Positions 1 to 9,697 of a DNA stretch of 64,000 nt are shown here, in pieces; positions within the stretch are counted from its first letter, which is position 1, and each line of letters starts with the position of its first letter. A model generated the notes under the pieces. The model saw only the letters and a program-made list of their open reading frames with translations, did no database searches and was not told the origin of the DNA. This DNA comes from Pseudoalteromonas umbrosa (GTDB taxonomy: Bacteria; Pseudomonadota; Gammaproteobacteria; Enterobacterales; Alteromonadaceae): NCBI RefSeq assembly GCF_030125375.1, contig NZ_JASJUU010000008.1:245384-309383 (forward strand), in the 5' to 3' direction. Position numbers and translations under genes: made by a program.

Positions 1-211
1 ACTTGACGGCCATTTCTCCACATTCTGCTGCTGTAGCGGCTTCTTTAAATTTAGAGCAGCGCTGCTTGCCCTTACACTTTTTATAACTGATTTTTTCTTT
101 ACCCGGACATGCGGTTCTGAGGTACTTGATTTCACATGTTCCGGCCTTTACTTCCACTGGCATGGCACTTAAAACCAGTGATACAGCCCCAATTGCTAAA
201 AGTAGTTTCAT
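1..211 (-). CDS. Small Cys-rich secreted protein, 3' part cut off by window edge
   Basis: I do not recognise a family. The visible 70 codons start with a signal peptide (MKLLLAIGAVSLVLSAMP, cleavage probably after VKA) followed by a Lys-rich segment with five cysteines in view (CEIKYLRTAC, KKC, QRC, AEC), as in small disulfide-bonded exported proteins. Two in-frame ATGs lie 6 bases apart. I chose the inner one at 211 because the AGGAG at 218-222 is then spaced 6 bases from it; the outer ATG at 217 is almost fused to that motif. The gene follows the chemotaxis receptor gene on the same strand with only 9 bases between stop and start, so co-transcription is plausible. The C-terminus lies outside the window. 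Confidence 0.65.
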   Translation of the reverse strand, partial: MKLLLAIGAVSLVLSAMPVEVKAGTCEIKYLRTACPGKEKISYKKCKGKQRCSKFKEAATAAECGEMAVK

Positions 212-220
212 TTTCATCTC

Positions 221-2224
221 CTAAGTTTTAAATTGGCTCATCATCAGCCTAAGTGTTTCGGCCATTTCTGCCAGTTGCTGACTTGCCTGCTTATTTTCTT
301 GTGCGTGATTTGAACTGAGGTTAGTGATGTCATGCATATGCTGCACGTTCTCAAATTGGCTTGCCGCAGCTAGGCTCTGCTGCTCAGAAGCCGCCGCTAT
401 CTGCTGGCTCATGTCTTTGATGGTTTCAACACTGGTTACTATCGAGCCTAGCGTGCCCTGCACAGCCTCGATACCACTGACACACGTATGCGTTTCACGT
501 TGAGAGTTAGACATGGTATCCACTGCGCCCTTCGCACCATCTTGCAAGCCAGCAATGGCTTTCTCAATTTCTTCTGTGGCATCCTGTGAGCGACTCGCCA
601 ATGTTCTTACTTCATCTGCTACAACAGCAAAACCACGCCCCTGCTCCCCGGCCCTTGCAGCTTCTATGGCCGCGTTTAACGCCAATAAGTTAGTTTGCTC
701 TGCAATGCTTCGGATCACTGCAAGCACCGTATTGATATTTTCTAGCTCATTACTGAGCTGATTAATAGCATTAGCTGAGGTCTCAATAGATGACTCAAGC
801 CCTTTAATATTTTGCACATTCGTTACTAGCAAGCTTTCCCCTGATGCAGCCTCCGAGCTCGCTTGCTGCACTTGATCCAAAGTGCGATGTATGCTGTCGG
901 TAACTGAGCTCACCGTTTCTTTCATTTCAGATATGGAGCTGCTCATTGCACTCATTTGCTCGCTCTGTTGCGTTGCACTGCTGCAACTTTGCTCTGCTAT
1001 GATATTGGTTTGTTCGGCAGTCGATGCCAGCAATTGCGTGTTGCTGGTGACATCTCTAAGGGTTGACGCAAGCGTGGTGATCAACTTTTGTACATTCGTA
1101 GCAAGTTGGCCAAACTCGTCTTGTTTAAAGCCAGTCAGTTGCACCGTTAAATCACCTTGTGCAGCTTGATTAATTGAATCAATAATTGAATGTAATGGCT
1201 TGCGTACACTGTTAATCACAAAGTATGCAATCGTCACAGACAATACAATCGTGACCACCGTGAGTGCAGTGGTGACCTGTTGGCTTTCTGAAATCGAATT
1301 TTCAGCCGCTTGTTGCGCCTCTTCCGTCGACCCAACAATACGCGTATTGAGCTCCTTGAGCTGTGTTTGTAGTTTGTTCGCCGTAATAGAAGCTTCTTCA
1401 ATTAGCGTTTTTAGGCGCTTTTTCTCATTTAATGTCTCTATCCTTGATTTAAGCGCGTTATCTGAACCCACAATCGCTTCTTTGAACTTTGAAAAGTTAC
1501 TCTCCATATCAGCCAGCGATTGACTATTGGCCACATCAGGTGATTGCTTCAATGTTACTAACTGACCTTCCATTTCCGCTATCGACTCTTTGGCGACACT
1601 GGTTACATTCATGATTTCAAAGGTGATGCTCGAGACTAGCCCTGCATTCACTTCGTCAACAAGCGTTTCAACATTTTCTATGAGCGCATTTACCGTATCT
1701 GATACGCTTTGGTCATCAGATATGCCATCCAGATCGTACGCCAGACTAAGTGTTTCGTCACCCATATCCGCGAACTCACTGGCTAATTCTGATGTTTTCT
1801 CTTTTAACTTAAGTGCACTGATTGCATTAGAAAATGCTTGGTCTGCTCGTTGAAAAAAGAGTGAGTTTAGCTTTCTTGAATTATCAAAGGGTGTACTTAA
1901 TGAAAGTTCTGCTTTCGTCAGCTCAGTCAGCTTACTCAGGGCACTTTCATTTATTTTTCTTTGCGTATCGTACTCAGTACGAATTGCGTTTACTGCACCA
2001 AGCGACGTTGCTTGGTCGAGTTGTGTAAGGGACAATCTGGATAACAAAACAGACTGCAACATATTATTGCCAGAGATCAGCGTAGGTACGCTTTGTTTAG
2101 AAACCTTCTGAACAGATCCACCGATAGTTATGTTCCCTGTCAGCGCTACTATGTAAATAATGCAAGCTAAAACTACAACTGCCGTAAACCCACTCATTAC
2201 ACGAGCCGAAACGGTTAATTGCAT
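221..2224 (-). CDS. Methyl-accepting chemotaxis protein
   Basis: Inner-membrane chemoreceptor that would signal to CheA/CheW. In order: TM1 at about residues 10-30, a long helical periplasmic region to about 315, TM2 at about 317-338 (TIVLSVTIAYFVINSV), a HAMP linker at about 340-393, and a cytoplasmic methyl-accepting coiled coil to the end. The hairpin tip is the canonical EQTNLLALNAAIEAARAGEQ followed by GRGFAVVADEVRTLA, near residues 505-540. The periplasmic part is rich in Ser, Asn and Glu helices, like a four-helix-bundle sensor, with no PAS or Cache motif that I can see. The C-terminus ends in MMSQFKT without a CheR-tethering NWETF-like pentapeptide. The ligand cannot be inferred. Length (667 residues) is usual for the class. 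Confidence 0.95.
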   Translation of the reverse strand: MQLTVSARVMSGFTAVVVLACIIYIVALTGNITIGGSVQKVSKQSVPTLISGNNMLQSVLLSRLSLTQLDQATSLGAVNAIRTEYDTQRKINESALSKLTELTKAELSLSTPFDNSRKLNSLFFQRADQAFSNAISALKLKEKTSELASEFADMGDETLSLAYDLDGISDDQSVSDTVNALIENVETLVDEVNAGLVSSITFEIMNVTSVAKESIAEMEGQLVTLKQSPDVANSQSLADMESNFSKFKEAIVGSDNALKSRIETLNEKKRLKTLIEEASITANKLQTQLKELNTRIVGSTEEAQQAAENSISESQQVTTALTVVTIVLSVTIAYFVINSVRKPLHSIIDSINQAAQGDLTVQLTGFKQDEFGQLATNVQKLITTLASTLRDVTSNTQLLASTAEQTNIIAEQSCSSATQQSEQMSAMSSSISEMKETVSSVTDSIHRTLDQVQQASSEAASGESLLVTNVQNIKGLESSIETSANAINQLSNELENINTVLAVIRSIAEQTNLLALNAAIEAARAGEQGRGFAVVADEVRTLASRSQDATEEIEKAIAGLQDGAKGAVDTMSNSQRETHTCVSGIEAVQGTLGSIVTSVETIKDMSQQIAAASEQQSLAAASQFENVQHMHDITNLSSNHAQENKQASQQLAEMAETLRLMMSQFKT

Positions 2225-2438
2225 ATTGTAATGATCATTTTATGTCTACGTAATTAAACTTATAGTCAACAATCTGCATATTGGCGAGTTTGACACTAAA
2301 ATTGAACGAATCTGAACAATGCCATAGTTTTCACCGCATCGAATTGCCGAAATCACACATTTATATGGTTCAGCACTTGCAGTTGTAGCCTTCAGCGGGT
2401 AACGTGGCGCCGATTTAAACTTTTTAAGGTATGAGATT

Positions 2439-4031
2439 TTGATTTCTACAGCGAATATCACACAACAATTTGGCTCTAAGCCGCTTTTTGAAAATATCTC
2501 CGTCAAATTTGGCGAAGGTAATCGCTACGGCCTGATCGGTGCAAATGGCTGTGGTAAATCAACCTTCATGAAAATTCTTAGCGGTGAGTTAGAACCTACT
2601 GGCGGTAATGTAAGCTACGATCCACAAGAGCGTGTAGCCAAGCTTAATCAGGACCAATTTGCTTATGAAGAATATACAGTCATCGACACTGTTATCATGG
2701 GCTATAAAGAACTTTGGGAAGTAAAGCAAGAACGTGACAGAATTTACTCTCTCCCTGAAATGAGTGAAGAAGAAGGCATGATTGTTGCCGATCTTGAAGT
2801 TAAATTCGCTGAAATGGACGGCTATATGGCAGAGTCTAAAGCTGGCGAACTTCTCCTAGCTGTAGGTATCCCGACTGAACAACACTTTGGTTTGATGAGC
2901 GAAGTCGCCCCTGGATGGAAGCTTCGAGTACTACTTGCACAAGTCCTATTTGCCGACCCGCATATCATGTTACTAGACGAACCAACCAACAACTTGGATA
3001 TCGACACAATCCGCTGGCTTGAGCATACCTTAAATGAGCGTAACTGCACGATGATCATCATCTCGCACGACAGGCACTTCTTAAACAGTGTGTGTACACA
3101 TATGGCTGATTTAGACTACGGTGAGCTGCGTCTTTACCCAGGCAACTATGACGAATATATGACCGCAGCCTCACAAGCGAGAGAGCGATTACTGGCAGAT
3201 AATGCGAAGAAAAAAGCACAAATTGCTGAATTACAAACCTTCGTCGCACGATTCTCTGCAAATGCTTCAAAAGCCAAACAAGCAACATCTCGTGCCAAGC
3301 AAATTGATAAAATTCAGCTAGAGCAAGTAAAGGCGTCAAGCCGTCAAAACCCATTTATTCGTTTTGAACAATCTAAAGAACTATTTAGAAATGCACTTGA
3401 GATTGAAAACTTATCTCAAGGCTTTGAAGAAGATTTATTCAGTGGCTTTAGCGGCATTTTTGAAGTCGGCGAAAGAATTGCCATCATTGGTGAAAACGGC
3501 GTTGGTAAAACGACATTACTAAATACATTGGCAGGTCAACTACAGCCTCGCGATGGAGCCTTTAAGTGGTCTGAAAATAGCAATATCGGTTATTATGCTC
3601 AAGATCATGCTGAAGACTTCGAAAAAGACATGGATCTGATGGAGTGGATGGGTCAATGGCGACAAGAAGGTGATGATGAGCAAGTATTACGCAGCTTCTT
3701 AGGCCGTATGCTGTTCTCTCAAGATAGCATCAAGAAATCAGTTAAAGTCCTGTCAGGTGGTGAGCAAGGCCGAATGCTACTTGGTAAGCTGATGATGCAT
3801 AAACCAAATATCCTATTAATGGATGAGCCAACTAACCACATGGACATGGAATCCATTGAATCATTGAACACCGCACTTGAACAGTACAAAGGTACTTTGT
3901 TCTTCGTTTCTCATGACCGTGTATTCGTTGACTCTTTGGCAACACGTATCCTAGAAATCAAAGACAACAAGGTAACAGACTTTAAAGGCACTTATACTGA
4001 GTTCTTAAAGTTCAGAGGTATCGAAGATTAA
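2439..4031 (+). CDS. ybiT: ABC-F family ATPase YbiT
   Basis: Soluble ABC-F protein with two ATP-binding cassettes and no membrane domain; the family works on ribosomes as translation factors. Cassette 1 has Walker A GANGCGKST (about residue 36), signature VAPGWKLR and Walker B IMLLDEPTNN. Cassette 2 has Walker A GENGVGKTT, signature LSGGEQGRM and Walker B ILLMDEPTNH. A charged linker (ARERLLADNAKKKAQIAEL) lies between. Length and sequence match recalled E. coli YbiT (530 residues) almost throughout. The start is a TTG: the nearby ATG at 2431 is out of frame and reaches TGA after three codons, while TTG at 2439 aligns with the E. coli N-terminus and has AAGG at 2426-2429. Monocistronic by context. 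Confidence 0.95.
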   Translation: MISTANITQQFGSKPLFENISVKFGEGNRYGLIGANGCGKSTFMKILSGELEPTGGNVSYDPQERVAKLNQDQFAYEEYTVIDTVIMGYKELWEVKQERDRIYSLPEMSEEEGMIVADLEVKFAEMDGYMAESKAGELLLAVGIPTEQHFGLMSEVAPGWKLRVLLAQVLFADPHIMLLDEPTNNLDIDTIRWLEHTLNERNCTMIIISHDRHFLNSVCTHMADLDYGELRLYPGNYDEYMTAASQARERLLADNAKKKAQIAELQTFVARFSANASKAKQATSRAKQIDKIQLEQVKASSRQNPFIRFEQSKELFRNALEIENLSQGFEEDLFSGFSGIFEVGERIAIIGENGVGKTTLLNTLAGQLQPRDGAFKWSENSNIGYYAQDHAEDFEKDMDLMEWMGQWRQEGDDEQVLRSFLGRMLFSQDSIKKSVKVLSGGEQGRMLLGKLMMHKPNILLMDEPTNHMDMESIESLNTALEQYKGTLFFVSHDRVFVDSLATRILEIKDNKVTDFKGTYTEFLKFRGIED

Positions 4032-4039
4032 CCTCTTTT

Positions 4040-4059
4040 GCGCGGCGATTTCGCCGCGC
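4040..4059 (+). terminator. Hairpin after ybiT
   Basis: Eight-base perfect stem (GCGCGGCG / CGCCGCGC) with an ATTT loop, nine bases after the ybiT stop codon. The following ATATACTTG is only weakly T-rich, so it may be a weak terminator or a 3'-protecting hairpin. Confidence 0.55.
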
Positions 4060-4381
4060 ATATACTTGCTAGGGCAAATTAGCTAAATTATCCAAAATCG
4101 CTGCCTTTATGTCACAAAAAAGTATCTTCGCATGTCGCACTTAGACCACAATTTAGAAAATACACGATACTGGTCTTAAGCTCAGGAATATATAAGTTAT
4201 TTGAGATATAGCCATAATTTGTGCCACTATGGGGAGACACGGTGCAACCATGTATCTGGTGTTTGAACAAGCCTAATGTATACTTCTATTCCTCAGACTC
4301 CCTAACCAAACTTTACTGGTCAATCAATTTATCGCGCTCATTTTGTGATTACCACTCATCATCATGGAGAATATGAGACAT

Positions 4382-4606
4382 TCACTTTGATAAATCCGTC
4401 ACTGTGGAGGCCACTAGTGTTGATGCTGCGGTTACCTGACGCAGAATAGGCCAAGTATTCACGCATATACCATCTTGTAGTTCATAGCCTGACGTTACGC
4501 TCGCTAATTCAGCTTCTCCCCCCACTAAAAATGCTTAGTTAAGCTCTAACCTATCTACGATTTTATCGCGCATTGCGTATGCGTTAGGTTGCGCCAATAA
4601 TGACTT
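4382..4606 (-). pseudogene. Possible decayed coding remnant in a gene-poor gap
   Basis: Between ybiT and the DUF885 gene (4032-4689) I see no intact gene. On the minus strand one frame stays coding-like for about 75 codons, interrupted by a single TAA: a first part reading SLLAQPNAYAMRDKIVDRLE, then the stop, then GGEAELASVTSGYELQDG and a following NTWPILRQV segment. The composition resembles real protein more than random translation, and there is no start codon with a ribosome site. I cannot assign a family. It could equally be chance. The rest of the gap (4060-4381) shows nothing I can support. Confidence 0.3.
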
Positions 4607-4651
4607 TAATTACGTATCACCTTATTCATAAATGTACCAAACTATACTCAC

Positions 4652-4675
4652 AAAAAAAGGGCTCAAGGCCCTTTT
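4652..4675 (-). terminator. Rho-independent terminator of the DUF885 gene
   Basis: Read on the minus strand: stem AAAAGGGC / GCCCTTTT around a five-base loop, running into an uninterrupted T-tract. It lies 14 bases beyond the stop of the DUF885 gene. Confidence 0.85.
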
Positions 4676-4689
4676 CTCAATGATGCGTT

Positions 4690-6558
4690 TTACATCGCTT
4701 TTCTCTTTTCTACCCACTTAGCGATATCTTGCTCTACTAAAGCCAACGGACGTGCACCTTTGAGCAAAATTTCATCATGAAAAGCTGTCATATCAAATTT
4801 ACTACCAAGCGCCTGTTGTGCATCTTTTCTCAACGCCTCAAACTTTAACATCCCAAGTTTGTACCCTAAAGCTTGACCCGGCCATGCAATGTAACGATCG
4901 ATAGCGGGTACTACATCACTCATTGCTGAGCCTGTTGCTTCTGCAAAATATTCAATCGCTTGCTGACGTGACCACTTTTTATAGTGTAGACCGGTGTCGA
5001 CTACAAGCCTTGCTGCGCGGTATGCTTCCGCTTGCAATCTTCCTAAATCACCAAACGGGTCTCCTTCATACATGCCCATCTCATAAGCCAGTAATTCAGA
5101 ATAAAGCGCCCATCCTTCAATATAGCCATTAAATGACGCATTTTGTCTCATCAAACCGATGTCTGTTTGCAGCATGTTTAAAGCAATTTGGAAATGGTGA
5201 CCCGGCACCGCCTCATGATACGTTAACGTCTTTAAGCCAAAACTAGGCACTGCCTTCATATCTTTAAGGTTAATGGCAAATACCCCAGGACGACTGCCAT
5301 CTAACGACGGACCATAATAATATCCGCCCGGCGCGCCAGCCTCAACTTCAACTGGGATACGTTTCACTTCCACTTTTTGCGGTGGTAAAGTCGAAAAGTA
5401 CTGAGGGGCTTTTTTATTGATGGTCTCAATTTCGCCTGCTAAGAAATCCAGTAGGGCTTGCCTACCCTCATCACTGTCTTCAAACAAAAATCTAGGTTCT
5501 TCATTAAGTTGCTTCATTCGCTCGCTAACCGAGCCTTTGGTATAGCCGTTATCTTTGAGGATCTCGTCCATTCTTTGCGTAATACGAGCCACCTCTGCAA
5601 GACCAATATCATGGATCTGCTGAGCAGTCATATCTGAATCAGCTAAATAAGTTATTGCATGCTGATAAAAGGCTTCACCATTGGGCTGAGACCAAATACC
5701 TACTTGTTCTGAAGCTTGATTTTCAAGCGATTTCATCGTCGCCGTGACGCGTTCAAAAGCAGGGTAGACTTGCTGCTCAAGTACTTGTGTGGCAGACAAA
5801 AGCAACGCTTGCGTTTGCGTATCAGATACATTTGGTGTATTTGCAAGTTTTTGTGCAAGTGACGTAACCAATACATGTTCAGCAGCTTTAGATTGAGTAT
5901 ATTTGGTTAAATAAGATAGTGTATTTGGAAACAATGGCTTAGGCAGGATCACACCGCGCTTGGCATCGCTCAACACTTTCTCATTGACTTGATTTACCAT
6001 AGTAGCAAAGGCGGATAATCGTGCCACATACGCTTCAGCATCAGATGCATTATTCACTTCATGCTGGTTTTGTAATACGCCAGGTATATCCATCAAAGGA
6101 CCTGAAATCTGATTCACAATATAAGGTAAATGCCCACCCCAGGTATCAATGTACCCTGCTGCAAAAACACTGTCTCCGGCGTAGTAACGGGCGATGACCT
6201 CATTGACCTGCACGTGTAAGCGGTCTTTGTCGCTCAGTGATGCTGATTGAAGCTGCTTGAGCTGCGCCGCCGCACGAGTCATGTCAATCTGCATGGCTTG
6301 CATGCCTGCAACAGAATAATCAGGAAGTCGATTTTCATATGCACCGTACTGATCACTATCTAACTTTAACGAGGTCGCCATCGCAGGCTGATGATTTATA
6401 AATGCTTTAGTATATTGATCAACAACTAGATCAACATCGGCCCTGTTTACAACTTCTTGGGTGATCTCTGCATTATTGTTTTGATAAGATGTTGTTTCTT
6501 TTGCACATCCCGAAATTGCTAAAAGCACACCTGCTGCTAGCATACTGACCTTTCTCAT
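4690..6558 (-). CDS. DUF885 family lipoprotein, putative metallopeptidase
   Basis: Predicted exported peptidase-like protein anchored by lipid. The N-terminus is a lipoprotein signal peptide with lipobox AISGC (Cys at residue 18). The hallmark of DUF885 is present: TYHEAVPGHHFQ at about residues 446-457, an HExxxGH-type zinc site, with downstream Glu-rich helices (YIEGWALYSELLAYEMG) that supply the conserved EGWALY motif of the family. Length, 622 residues, is normal for the family. The start ATG is preceded by GGGGA six bases away. Alone in its transcription unit, divergent from the deacetylase gene and closed by a terminator. Substrate is unknown; family members are often annotated as aminopeptidase- or carboxypeptidase-like on weak evidence. 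Confidence 0.9.
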   Translation of the reverse strand: MRKVSMLAAGVLLAISGCAKETTSYQNNNAEITQEVVNRADVDLVVDQYTKAFINHQPAMATSLKLDSDQYGAYENRLPDYSVAGMQAMQIDMTRAAAQLKQLQSASLSDKDRLHVQVNEVIARYYAGDSVFAAGYIDTWGGHLPYIVNQISGPLMDIPGVLQNQHEVNNASDAEAYVARLSAFATMVNQVNEKVLSDAKRGVILPKPLFPNTLSYLTKYTQSKAAEHVLVTSLAQKLANTPNVSDTQTQALLLSATQVLEQQVYPAFERVTATMKSLENQASEQVGIWSQPNGEAFYQHAITYLADSDMTAQQIHDIGLAEVARITQRMDEILKDNGYTKGSVSERMKQLNEEPRFLFEDSDEGRQALLDFLAGEIETINKKAPQYFSTLPPQKVEVKRIPVEVEAGAPGGYYYGPSLDGSRPGVFAINLKDMKAVPSFGLKTLTYHEAVPGHHFQIALNMLQTDIGLMRQNASFNGYIEGWALYSELLAYEMGMYEGDPFGDLGRLQAEAYRAARLVVDTGLHYKKWSRQQAIEYFAEATGSAMSDVVPAIDRYIAWPGQALGYKLGMLKFEALRKDAQQALGSKFDMTAFHDEILLKGARPLALVEQDIAKWVEKRKAM

Positions 6559-7071
6559 TTTTATTCCCCAAGGTGTGTTGTCATTTTATTTTTAAAATAC
6601 TCAACGACGGTTCATCACAGTATTTTAAATCCTTTTGTAATCTACATAAGTTCAATTTGTATGTCACTTGTAGCTATAGTTGTTTAGTCAAAAAATCTCG
6701 TAATCTGTAAATATATATGCGCTTTAGCAGTCTGCTCTATCATAAAACACACAGATAATTTAACTTTAAGCTTACCCTGAACCTACCCATAGATAACCCT
6801 GTGTTCACACCTCATTTTTCAGTATATTTCAGTGTTTCTGAATATTTAAAAATAATGAATAATCACCTTGTAATGAAAAGCTTATTCAGCATAAAAACCA
6901 CACTTGCCCAATATTTTAAATCAATGTTTTTTTTGATTTTATTTATTTAAATCACTCATTTGAGGCAGGTCAAACCGATGTCAACTGGCCTCCTTTCAGC
7001 CCCTGAATTTGACTCTTTTTTATGTACAATGCAGACATCCCAATATGAAAAACTTTAAGTAAGGACCTACC
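6559..7071. promoter_or_regulatory. Divergent intergenic region, AT-rich
   Basis: 513 bases between two divergent exported-protein genes; it must carry both promoters. It is AT-rich with several T-runs. TACAAT at about 7023 is a possible -10 element for the deacetylase gene, but I see no well-spaced -35. No ORF or strong hairpin was seen. Confidence 0.4.
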
Positions 7072-8637
7072 ATGAAGTTTAAAATGTCAGCGCTGTCACT
7101 CAGTGTTTTAATGAGTTTTTGTGCTATTGCACAAACTAGCTCACATGAGCTTGAAAACGTTTCATTGCAGTCTCAGTCAAATCAATATGACTATTCAGAT
7201 AATCAACCGTGGAGTCAGATGCCTCCTGCTAATTTAAGGCCTGTGCAAGTACCTTTATTTGTGTCGATTGGTTTTGATGACAATGGCTCTAAAGAAGGAA
7301 TGGATTGGATAAGTAATTATACTCGCCATGTTCACAATGACATCGGTGCAAACAACCCAGCTACATTTGACGGTGAACCGGTTAGATTTACGTTCTTCCA
7401 CACTCCATCATATATTGTGAAAGAGGCTGGAGATGAAGTAGGCATTAAACATGCGTGGCGTGATGCTTATGTAGATGGCCATGAGGTAGGTAACCATACT
7501 TTTAGTCATCGAGACGGCGGTCCTGACACAGGTAATTTCAGTGAGCAAGAGTGGACCAACGAACTCAGTATTACACAAACTTGGCTGAGTAAACCTTACG
7601 ATCCAAGTGAAGTGACCAATGGCGCAAACAATGCTGCAGGCCCTGGCGTACCAGCCAGTGAAATTATCGGTTTTAGAACACCTTACTTGAACCATAATAA
7701 CGCCTTGTTCTCTGCCTTAGTGAAAGGGAATTTTGTGTACGATACCAGTATTGAAGAAGGCTGGGATAGCCAATTCAATGGCACCAATAACGCATGGCCA
7801 TACACATTAAACAATGGCACACCAACCAAACGTGTTGGTAAGCCAGACGTGGGGAATTACCCTGGACTTTGGCAGCTGCCATCTAACGTATTTGAAAAGC
7901 CTGAAGGCGGCAAAATGGTCGGCTTCGACACCAATATGTGGGTGAGCACAAATATGAGCAAAAATGCCGTACTTGAGATGCTTAAGCATAATTTACATCT
8001 AAGGCTTGAAGGAAACCGCTCACCATTACTGTACGGCGCACATGCCCATATCTATGCACCAGCTTACGATCAAGGTGGCCGTGCAACAACCTATTTGGAA
8101 CGTCAGCAAGCAATTGAAGAGTTTATCCAATATGCACTGAGCATTAAAGTAAATGGCCAGCCTGTTGTTCGTATTGTACCATTTAAGGACATCATAGAGT
8201 GGATGCGTAACCCAACGCCATTAACTGACGGTAAAGTTGTCACTGTCAGAAGCATTGGTGCGAGCCCGACTTATATCCAAGGCAATATCTATCAAAGAGG
8301 CGATCAGGTATACCACGAGGGCAAATATTACGAGGCGAAATGGTATGCGGATTCTATGCCAGGCTCACAGAGCCCAGATTACGACCCATGGAAGCTAATT
8401 ACTAGGGATCAAGCAACTAAAGTAAGCCACCTAGGCTCTGTAACACCGGTAGGCGACATTTATGGAGACACTTTAATTGCGCCAGATAAAGCACAAACCT
8501 TCTTCTTTAACGCAGCACCTGGTGCACAGGTTAAAAGTGTGACACTTAACGGCGTCAATTTAGGCGCAGTTGACCAGTATACATTTAGCAACTTAACAGC
8601 CAACCAAACATTAACAGTTGAGTTTAGCAAGCAGTAA
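7072..8637 (+). CDS. Secreted polysaccharide (chitin-type) deacetylase with chitin-binding module
   Basis: Exported NodB-fold deacetylase, likely removing acetyl groups from chitin or chitin oligosaccharides. Signal peptide at residues 1-20 (MKFKMSALSLSVLMSFCAIA). The catalytic fold starts near residue 60: SIGFDDN holds the base/metal aspartates D69-D70 (the usual motif is TFDDG; here Asn replaces Gly), GNHTFSH gives metal ligands H142 and H146, and GFRTPYL is the third motif. At about residues 400-443 lies a type-3 chitin-binding module (CBM5/12) with YQRGDQVYHEGKYYEAKWYA and DPWKLI. The last 70 residues form a small beta-rich tail. AAGGA lies seven bases before the ATG. The neighbours are unrelated, so chitin is inferred from the module, not from context. 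Confidence 0.88.
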   Translation: MKFKMSALSLSVLMSFCAIAQTSSHELENVSLQSQSNQYDYSDNQPWSQMPPANLRPVQVPLFVSIGFDDNGSKEGMDWISNYTRHVHNDIGANNPATFDGEPVRFTFFHTPSYIVKEAGDEVGIKHAWRDAYVDGHEVGNHTFSHRDGGPDTGNFSEQEWTNELSITQTWLSKPYDPSEVTNGANNAAGPGVPASEIIGFRTPYLNHNNALFSALVKGNFVYDTSIEEGWDSQFNGTNNAWPYTLNNGTPTKRVGKPDVGNYPGLWQLPSNVFEKPEGGKMVGFDTNMWVSTNMSKNAVLEMLKHNLHLRLEGNRSPLLYGAHAHIYAPAYDQGGRATTYLERQQAIEEFIQYALSIKVNGQPVVRIVPFKDIIEWMRNPTPLTDGKVVTVRSIGASPTYIQGNIYQRGDQVYHEGKYYEAKWYADSMPGSQSPDYDPWKLITRDQATKVSHLGSVTPVGDIYGDTLIAPDKAQTFFFNAAPGAQVKSVTLNGVNLGAVDQYTFSNLTANQTLTVEFSKQ

Positions 8638-8650
8638 CCCCTCAAATATA

Positions 8651-8676
8651 ATAGGCTGCACTATCGTGTAGCCTAT
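8651..8676 (+). terminator. Terminator-like hairpin after the deacetylase gene
   Basis: Eleven-pair stem (ATAGGCTGCAC / GTGTAGCCTAT, one G-T pair) with a TATC loop, 13 bases after the stop, followed by CTTAATTAA. It lies between convergent genes and may serve both. Confidence 0.6.
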
Positions 8677-8716
8677 CTTAATTAACATCTTTTATATGTA
8701 CATATATGAATGAGCG

Positions 8717-9697
8717 CTATTGATTAAGTATATATTTTCGCACCGCTCGGTTGTGTTCCTTCAAAGACTTAGAAAAGTGATGTGCGCCATTGCCTTTAGA
8801 TACAAAATAAAAATAATCCGTTTGCGCGGGCTGCACAGCAGCTAACAGTGCATCGTGTGACGGCATAGCGATAGGTGTAGGAGGAAACCGCTCAATTCGA
8901 TAAGTATTATAAGGTGTATACTCTTTAAGATGTGAACGGGTAATATCTCCTTTAAAACGCTCTCCTAATCCATAAATAACTGTTGGATCAGTTTGCAGTC
9001 GCATTCCTTTATTTAAGCGGTTGTGAAACACAGAAGAAATAATATCTCGCTCAGCCGCTTCACCCGACTCCTTTTCAATTATCGACGCTAATATGAGCGC
9101 TTCATACTCATTTTTCAAAGGCAAATTATCACTGCGCTTGGCCCATGTGTCTGCAAGCACTCGCTTCATTTTTTGATGTGACCGTTCAATTAATGCTGAC
9201 GCCCGAGTGCCACCTTCATAGTGATATGTATCGGGGTACAACCACCCTTCTGGATGATGGTTATCATACTGTTTAAAGTTTGTTCCATCCCCGTCTACAA
9301 TATCAAATACTAAAAACGCGCTGTTTTTGAGGTTTTTCAGCACTGTGCTGTAAGTATCGCCTTCAATAATCGTAAACGTAAAATCTGCTTTATCGCCGTT
9401 GTGTAGCCTTTCAATCGCAGATAATACCGATAACCCCTGCAAGTTATACACACCCGCCTTCAAGGTAAACTTATTTGGATATAACTTGCTGTAAAGTTTA
9501 TAGGGTAAACAGCTCTTGAGCACTTGCTGAGACTGCCATTTTGTACATAAGCTTGTGAATGTTTCGCCTTGTGATATTTCTACATAATCATCAGGTATAT
9601 TAAGCATTTCACTGCGGATCGGTTCAAGAAGACGGTAGCCACTATAAACGGCGATTACAAAAATAAACGTAACGGCCCACAACAACATTCGGATCAT
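8717..9697 (-). CDS. mltG: Endolytic murein transglycosylase MltG
   Basis: Inner-membrane lytic transglycosylase that cuts nascent peptidoglycan strands and sets glycan length (YceG family). One N-terminal membrane anchor (residues 1-22, MIRMLLWAVTFIFVIAVYSGY), then a LysM-like region (EISQGETFTSLCTKWQ), then the YceG catalytic domain. The signature is LASIIEKESGEAAERD with the catalytic Glu in IEKESG, followed by FHNRLNKGMRLQTDPTVIYG. The C-terminal NPTPIAMPS-like signature appears as ERFPPTPIAMPS. Length, 326 residues, fits the family (340 in E. coli). Its start overlaps the pabC stop by four bases (ATGA), so the two are translationally coupled, the order seen in E. coli. Confidence 0.96.
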   Translation of the reverse strand: MIRMLLWAVTFIFVIAVYSGYRLLEPIRSEMLNIPDDYVEISQGETFTSLCTKWQSQQVLKSCLPYKLYSKLYPNKFTLKAGVYNLQGLSVLSAIERLHNGDKADFTFTIIEGDTYSTVLKNLKNSAFLVFDIVDGDGTNFKQYDNHHPEGWLYPDTYHYEGGTRASALIERSHQKMKRVLADTWAKRSDNLPLKNEYEALILASIIEKESGEAAERDIISSVFHNRLNKGMRLQTDPTVIYGLGERFKGDITRSHLKEYTPYNTYRIERFPPTPIAMPSHDALLAAVQPAQTDYFYFVSKGNGAHHFSKSLKEHNRAVRKYILNQ

